DNA of 64,000 bases from Pseudoips prasinana (lineage: Eukaryota > Arthropoda > Insecta > Lepidoptera > Nolidae): NCBI GenBank assembly GCA_951640165.1, contig OX621264.1, forward strand, positions 253,001-317,000, given 5' to 3'. The notes under the pieces were generated by a model that made no database searches, had not been told where the DNA came from, and saw only the letters and a program-made list of their open reading frames with translations. Shown in pieces: positions 59,294 through 64,000 of the stretch; the first letter of the stretch is position 1, and each line of letters starts with the position of its first letter. Position numbers and translations under genes: made by a program.

Positions 59294-60391
59294 TTATTCA
59301 CGAAATGTATGATTTTCTGTATTTTCTTCATGTCGTATGTATGGGGCCTCATTCTGGGTTTGAGTTATGTCACAGTATTCTTCTCTAGTACTGTCATTGG
59401 TGCTTGTGTAGAGTTTGCCGTTTATGTAGAGTTGGTTGTTTTTTATTATTGCGTGTTTGCCGTTTTGTCTTGCAGTTTGGAGATGCTTTCGCAGCTCGTA
59501 TCGTTGTTGTAGAGTTTTTTTGTCCATAAATGTTCCGACTGCTAATCCAGTGTCTTTGAAGCTTCTTGCGTTGTTCATAATGTATTTAGCCATTCGCTTA
59601 CTAATTAACTCCAGCATCAAAGGTCTTCTGTTTCCTGTTCTTCCTATACGCTTTATATCTTCAATATAGGGGTTAATGTCGATATTCATCATGTCATAAA
59701 ATGCGGCTGAGATGCGATCGTAAAGATCCTGTTCCGTTTCGTAGCGTTCTTCATTTAATCTGTAGAGTATTATTTTGTTTTCGCTATTCATCGTGTGTAT
59801 TTGCTGCTCAATATATTGTATTTTAGTGTCAATTTTGTTGATTTTCTCCTCTAGAATTTTCTGTTCTTTTGAGGGATTTGTGTTAATATCCAGATCTTTT
59901 TGTAGGTTTTTCATGGAACTCTCTACTTCTGTTTTTATGGTGATTTTTAGTTCGTTTAGTAAGGATGTCTTAATTTTTTCCAGTTTTAAATCGAGTAGAT
60001 GACTAAATCTATCTATTGTTATTGTCTCACTTTCAATTGTTTTCTGGCTGGAAGCAAGCAAGCAGGTTTCATCGGAAGCAATATTCGATAAAGTGTCGCC
60101 GGTTATGCCATCAACAGATAGATCGATTTCGTATGCGATATTGGTTGATTTCTTCCTCATTGTGACATTCAGTGTATCTGAGTCTTTTCGATCAGTTTCC
60201 AGTTGGTTTAGCCGAATTGGAGTATTATTATTATTTCCTTTGGGAGCTTTACAGATACAAGTTTGGCATTTCCATGTCAGTCTATTTTCCGTTGACATTG
60301 TACGTAGCTGTTTCTCTGTTATGTTACTGCATTGTAAGTCATAGATCATGCTACATAAAGAGCATTTTAAATTTTCGACAAGGTCTGGCAC
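59294..60391 (-). CDS. LINE ORF1 protein (zinc finger, coiled coil, RRM-like)
   Basis: 365 codons, intact. N-terminus: PHD-like Cys cluster (CSLCSMIYDLQC, then WKCQTCICK). Middle (about 120-215): long coiled coil (LEEKINKIDTKIQYIEQQIH). C-terminal third (about 215-335): LYRLNEERYETEQDLYDRIS, IKRIGRTGNRRPLMLELIS and AIIKNNQLYINGKLYT, the RRM/C-terminal layout of LINE ORF1 RNA-binding chaperones. Its ORF2 is deleted down to 59010-59290. Confidence 0.8.
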   Translation of the reverse strand: MPDLVENLKCSLCSMIYDLQCSNITEKQLRTMSTENRLTWKCQTCICKAPKGNNNNTPIRLNQLETDRKDSDTLNVTMRKKSTNIAYEIDLSVDGITGDTLSNIASDETCLLASSQKTIESETITIDRFSHLLDLKLEKIKTSLLNELKITIKTEVESSMKNLQKDLDINTNPSKEQKILEEKINKIDTKIQYIEQQIHTMNSENKIILYRLNEERYETEQDLYDRISAAFYDMMNIDINPYIEDIKRIGRTGNRRPLMLELISKRMAKYIMNNARSFKDTGLAVGTFMDKKTLQQRYELRKHLQTARQNGKHAIIKNNQLYINGKLYTSTNDSTREEYCDITQTQNEAPYIRHEENTENHTFRE

Positions 60392-60417
60392 AACGGCTTA
60401 TTATATAAGCTGTTTCA

Positions 60418-61443
60418 ACTGAAAGTGCCGGATCGTCTCGTACACATCTTACGAGGCTACTTTCGGGGCGAACGTTTTGTTATCGCATCGAGGGAACATT
60501 CTCCACTCCCCCTCCGGTTCACGCATGAGTTCCCCAAGGTTCCGTCCTTGCCCCGCTCCTGTTCTCACTCTACACAAGTGATATCCCCAAACCCAAAAAG
60601 GGCCAGCTAGCCCTCTTCGCCGACGACAAAGCTCTCTACTACTCCGGTAGGAGCCCGTCCGCCATTCACAAAGAACTCCAATCTTCCGCCAACGCCCTAG
60701 GCGAATGGTTCAGGAAATGGAGAATCGAAGTCAACCCGACCAAGAGTGCAGCCGTGCTCTTCTCGAGGTTAAATTCCATTCCCACCATCGATCCCGTCCA
60801 AATTTTTGGCGAACGAATTCCTTGGGAGAGGAAAGCGAAGTATTTGGGGGTCATCCTCGATCGAAAGCTAAGCTTCAGTGAGCATCTACGGTACGTTCGT
60901 CACCGTGCCGTATTCGCTCTTAGCCGATTACACTGCCTCCTGAATGCAAGCAGTAAAATGTCCCTTGCCAACAAGGTGAGAATTCACAAGACTTGCATTC
61001 GACCCATGATGACCTATGCGAGCCCGGTCTTCGCTCACACCAAAGATAGGTTCATCCATCTCATCCAAGTAGTCGAGAATAGATTCATGCGACGAGCCGC
61101 GGGCGCACCATGGTTCGTCCGCAACAAAAGCCTCAATGCCGACCTCCAATTGCCTACCATCAAGCATTGGATGAAGCAATCGTGCAAACGGTACTTTGAC
61201 TCTGCCACTCACCATCCAAGTCCTTTGGTGGTACAGGCGGTCAATTACACCCCTCGCCGACTCTCAATTAAGCACCGTCGTCCCAGGCACGTCTTAGACG
61301 ACCCGGACGATGAGATCACTGTTTACCTCAATCAGATCAAGTCAATCAGATACTCTCGCAACAGTGCACTGTACTTCGTACTCGCCGTACAAGAGTACGA
61401 CCGCAAACGCGTCGCGACCACCAGCGTCCTCCATGACCCTTAG
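60418..61443 (+). mobile_element. Jockey-type LINE reverse transcriptase, 5'-truncated
   Basis: PDRLVHILRGYFRGERFVIA, then GVPQGSVLAPLLFSLYTSDI (in a shifted frame, 60530-60600), LFADDKALYYSG, and the open frame 60754-61443 with KAKYLGVILDRKLSFSEHL, RPMMTYASPVFAH and a C-terminal HVLDDPDDEITVYL. One frameshift near 60525. The stop is at 61441-61443. Reads outward next to the ORF1 on the other strand. Confidence 0.85.
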
Positions 61444-61990
61444 TTTGCATTCGATTCGATGAAATGCCCTCTCTGGACCTAACCCGGAAGAGCGGCCCGC
61501 GTCGCGTATTAACGTAGAGCGAAAATTGCACAAAACATCCCTAAACGATACGCCCTCTTGCATCTCCCCGCCAGTATATATTACCCACCGCCTCTATATA
61601 TTATCATCGTGTTGTTCTCTGTCGAGTCGACGTTGGCCTCCCCTGGTGCTACCCTGTACCAGCTTCGAACCCACCCGGCGCTGGATCTGCAGTCCGATTC
61701 CTGAGTTGGAAGGGTGCCAGCCCATTGTTTCTGCGTGTACGGTTAACTGTAACCGGGGAACCGTACACGTATGTTGGGCCCTTCAAAGGAAAAGGATAAG
61801 CAGGAATCAGTAGCACATTTTTCCACAACACACATTAGTGGACCGTTCAATCGATCCACTATAATCTTACTTACATAAAGTTCGTTTTGTGTTTTATTTA
61901 AGAAAGGAAACTGTAGGTCTGCGACTTAAAAATTGTTTAAAAATTTGAGAAAATTTGTAAAACTGTTTGTTTCTTAATAAAATAAATAAA
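61444..61990 (+). repeat. 3' UTR of the Jockey-type LINE
   Basis: Includes GTGTACGGTTAACTG...GGGGAACCGTACAC (61734-61770, inverted repeat) and ends near an AATAAAATAAATAAAAATAA tract (61976-61996). Confidence 0.55.
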
Positions 61991-62326
61991 AATAAAATGT
62001 ATCCACACATGCAATAGCAGTTTTTTTATATAGGGTAGTTCTTGGTATATTAGGTAGAACTATTCTGTTAGGATTTCTAGTATTACGTGGAAATTTATCT
62101 TTCACTCTAACGAATAGGTCAGGGTGTTGACGAGTAACTTTGGCACACTCAAAAATATACATACTAGGTGGGGTCAATATTTTTAGGTTACGAAATAATG
62201 GTTTGCAAGACTCCCATGGTGGAATATCTCAAATTGCTCTTATACATTTCTTTTGTGCTAAAAATGCTTTATATACTTCTGTTGAATTGCCCTACAATAT
62301 AAGTCCGTATTGTAAGGTAGATGCAA
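61990..62326 (-). pseudogene. LINE ORF2 C-terminal fragment (minus)
   Basis: Minus frames: [32 protein letters not shown] and FECAKVTRQHPDLFVRV, matching the segment [17 protein letters not shown] of the 25.7/32.3 kb LINE type. Stops present. Confidence 0.65.
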
Positions 62327-62446
62327 AATAAAACTACGAATAAAAAGCCCACCCAAAAGGTGGAGTCACTCGATGTCCTGCCTGATAACTACAAACGAGG
62401 GAAGCCGTGACAAGGCAGCTCCAGCAGTCAGAGCGTACCACCCCGT

Positions 62447-63481
62447 ATGTCACCCACACCGGGCACATCGGCGTGCGGCTCTGACGGTGGGATAGCTTCC
62501 AAGCGACCGGCACCAGGGGGCGCGCTTAGGGGGAAAAGGAAGCTCAGCGGCGCTCAAAAACGCCGTAAAGCTATAGAGAGGCAAGATGCAGCTCAAGGGG
62601 GAACTCCATCAGGAGGGCCTCAAAAGAGAGAGAGGGAAATCAGTGACGAGAGCCCGGGCATACCGAAGAGGGCAAAAACCCAGGGGTCTTACAAAGACGC
62701 CCTAACTGGGACCCGGATGGTAATCGTTAATGCGAACTACCCGGAGGAGAAGCTGGATCCCAAAACCTTGGATCCTCTAAAAGTCCTATTATGGGACCTT
62801 TTAGAGGAGACACCTGACCCCACGCCGAGATTCTCCGTGGGCAACATGATTGCTGGAACCGTTCACATTATATGTGATGGACCTGAGGCAGTGCAGTGGC
62901 TTAAGTGCGTCAACGGAAAGACTGTTGACGGCACTCCACTTAAAGTCATTGACGCCAAGGATCTTCTTAAGCCAATCAGGATGGCATGGAGGTCCAAAAC
63001 TGTAAGCAGTGTCACCTCAGAGTGGCTGCTCAAGATGACACAGCGAATGAACCCATCCCTTTGTACTGACGAATGAAAAGTGGTACATGCGAATGTCGAG
63101 GCAATGTACACTCGACGCATTGTCCTGATGGACAAAGCCTCGGCAGAGCACATAAAGGCAGCGGGATATAAGCTGCACACAGGGCTGGGAGACAGCTACT
63201 TTAAACTCCTAGATGACGGGGAGAAAAAGGAACATGAGACGAGAGTCGACAATAGTGCGACCCCAGGGGAAGCAACGACGTCGTCTCAAAAGGATCCCAT
63301 CGTAGGCGAACCGGGTGGCTCCGACTAGAAAGAGTCAGCCAACACTGAGGCATACCGCGAGACCGAGGGTACCCTATCACCAGCCACCTCAATGGGTGGC
63401 CTCAGTGATCTGGACGGGCTCCGACTGGACGGAGACACCCTCACCTACGAGGAAATGGAAGGGTCTGAAGAGGACCACTAA
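62447..63481 (+). pseudogene. LINE ORF1 with two in-frame stops
   Basis: One frame from ATG 62447 to TAA 63479-63481, interrupted only by TGA (63074-63076) and TAG (63326-63328). Basic N-terminus (KRKLSGAQKRRKAIERQ), Pro/Gly-rich linker, then a folded domain from about residue 80 (GTRMVIVNANYPEEKLDPKT, RFSVGNMIAGTVHIICDGPE, VMDKASA...KAAGYKLHTG). Acidic C-terminus (YEEMEGSEEDH). No CCHC knuckle seen. Typical placement just upstream of the endonuclease ORF. Confidence 0.75.
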
Positions 63482-63506
63482 GACTAGACCAACTGAAACG
63501 GCTAGC

Positions 63507-64000
63507 ATAAGGTTTTTTCAGATCAATCTACAACATAATAAGGCTGCGACTGCCCTTCTGGCACGCGAACTTATAATGGACAAATATTATGTAGCAATAA
63601 AACAGGAACCCTACTTATACAAGGGCCAAATAAAAGGACTAAGCGGGACGGGAGGTATAATATATCAACACCGTTCTGATAATAATGTGAGGGCATGCAT
63701 CTACGTCAAAAATGACTTAGATACAATACCCTTACACAATTTCTGTTACAGAGACCTGACAGCTGTCAAAATCATACTAAAAGAGGGGGTAGGTCGGAGG
63801 ACTATTTGTATAGCCTCTGCCTACCTACCCTATGAAGCAGAAGAACCAACTTCTCCGAAGTTAAGGGAACTCGTGAACTATTGCAATGCAAATGATGTAG
63901 ATCTCATAATCGGCTGCGACGCGAATGCACACCACATCATTTGGGGCAGCACAAATATAAACAAGAGAGGAGAGAAACTACTGGACTATCTGGTAAGCTC
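63507..64000 (+). CDS. LINE ORF2 N-terminus, AP-type endonuclease (partial, runs off window)
   Basis: Open from about 63483 to the window end. RFFQINLQHNKAATALLARE, then AIKQEPYLYKGQIKGL (catalytic QEPY), CIASAYLPYEAEEP, and IIGCDANAHHIIWGSTNINK RGE (D.N.HH..WGS..N.RG). These are the landmarks of R1/Jockey-type endonucleases that nick target DNA. The expected first codon ATG is ATA (63507-63509), so initiation is unclear. Confidence 0.85.
   Translation, partial: MRFFQINLQHNKAATALLARELIMDKYYVAIKQEPYLYKGQIKGLSGTGGIIYQHRSDNNVRACIYVKNDLDTIPLHNFCYRDLTAVKIILKEGVGRRTICIASAYLPYEAEEPTSPKLRELVNYCNANDVDLIIGCDANAHHIIWGSTNINKRGEKLLDYLVS

Overview
This window is nuclear DNA from an insect, almost certainly a lepidopteran. 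The evidence is AT-rich, intron-bearing DNA packed with tRNA-derived SINEs, R1-like, Jockey/CR1-like and RTE-like non-LTR retrotransposons, a mariner, a Ty3-type LTR element and an errantivirus-like endogenous retrovirus. Several repeats are of types I associate with moths and butterflies, such as the unit around 13.27-13.86 kb opening CCGGCCAAGTGCGAGTC. The species cannot be named from sequence alone.

One host gene can be reconstructed. It lies on the minus strand from 56789 down to 21828 in seven coding exons (56789-56705, 51210-50869, 49168-49021, 46754-46602, 45909-45786, 24316-24206, 22007-21828). All intron phases agree and the exons sum to 1143 nt (380 residues). It encodes a secreted serine protease homolog: signal peptide, helical linker, then a trypsin-like domain in which the His57 and Asp102 positions are changed, the neighbouring disulfide is lost and the activation site is not basic. 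Its introns (5.5 kb for intron 1, 21.5 kb for intron 5) hold most of the mobile DNA of the right half of the window. A decayed partial second copy runs on the plus strand (promoter plus exon 1 at 1.44-1.68 kb, exon 2 at 17.2-17.7 kb).

Layout. 1-5.3 kb: R1-like 3' ends, SINEs and the exon-1 paralog. 5.5-5.8 kb: a fragment with an RPDG motif. 6.0-12.3 kb: a complete minus-strand Ty3-type LTR element with a mutated RT aspartate. 12.3-15.8 kb: SINEs and interspersed repeats. 15.8-18.6 kb: one arm of an inverted duplication whose other arm is 50.3-52.9 kb. 20.2-21.5 kb: an intact mariner. 22-56.8 kb: the protease-homolog gene with, in intron 5, a 6.2 kb terminal-inverted-repeat element (26055-32274), LINE remnants, a mariner fragment split by a MITE, and a 7.8 kb endogenous retrovirus (37507-45331). 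57-64 kb: further LINE fragments, ending in ORF1 and the start of ORF2 of an R1/Jockey-type LINE that runs off the window.

The most unusual object is the 6.2 kb element. Its termini form a hairpin within the inverted repeat, it is flanked by a 6-7 bp target duplication that cleanly splits a LINE, it carries divergent spliced genes, and one gene matches only the N-terminal part of proteins that precede type-B DNA polymerases in Polinton-like elements. No polymerase, integrase or capsid gene is seen in it.
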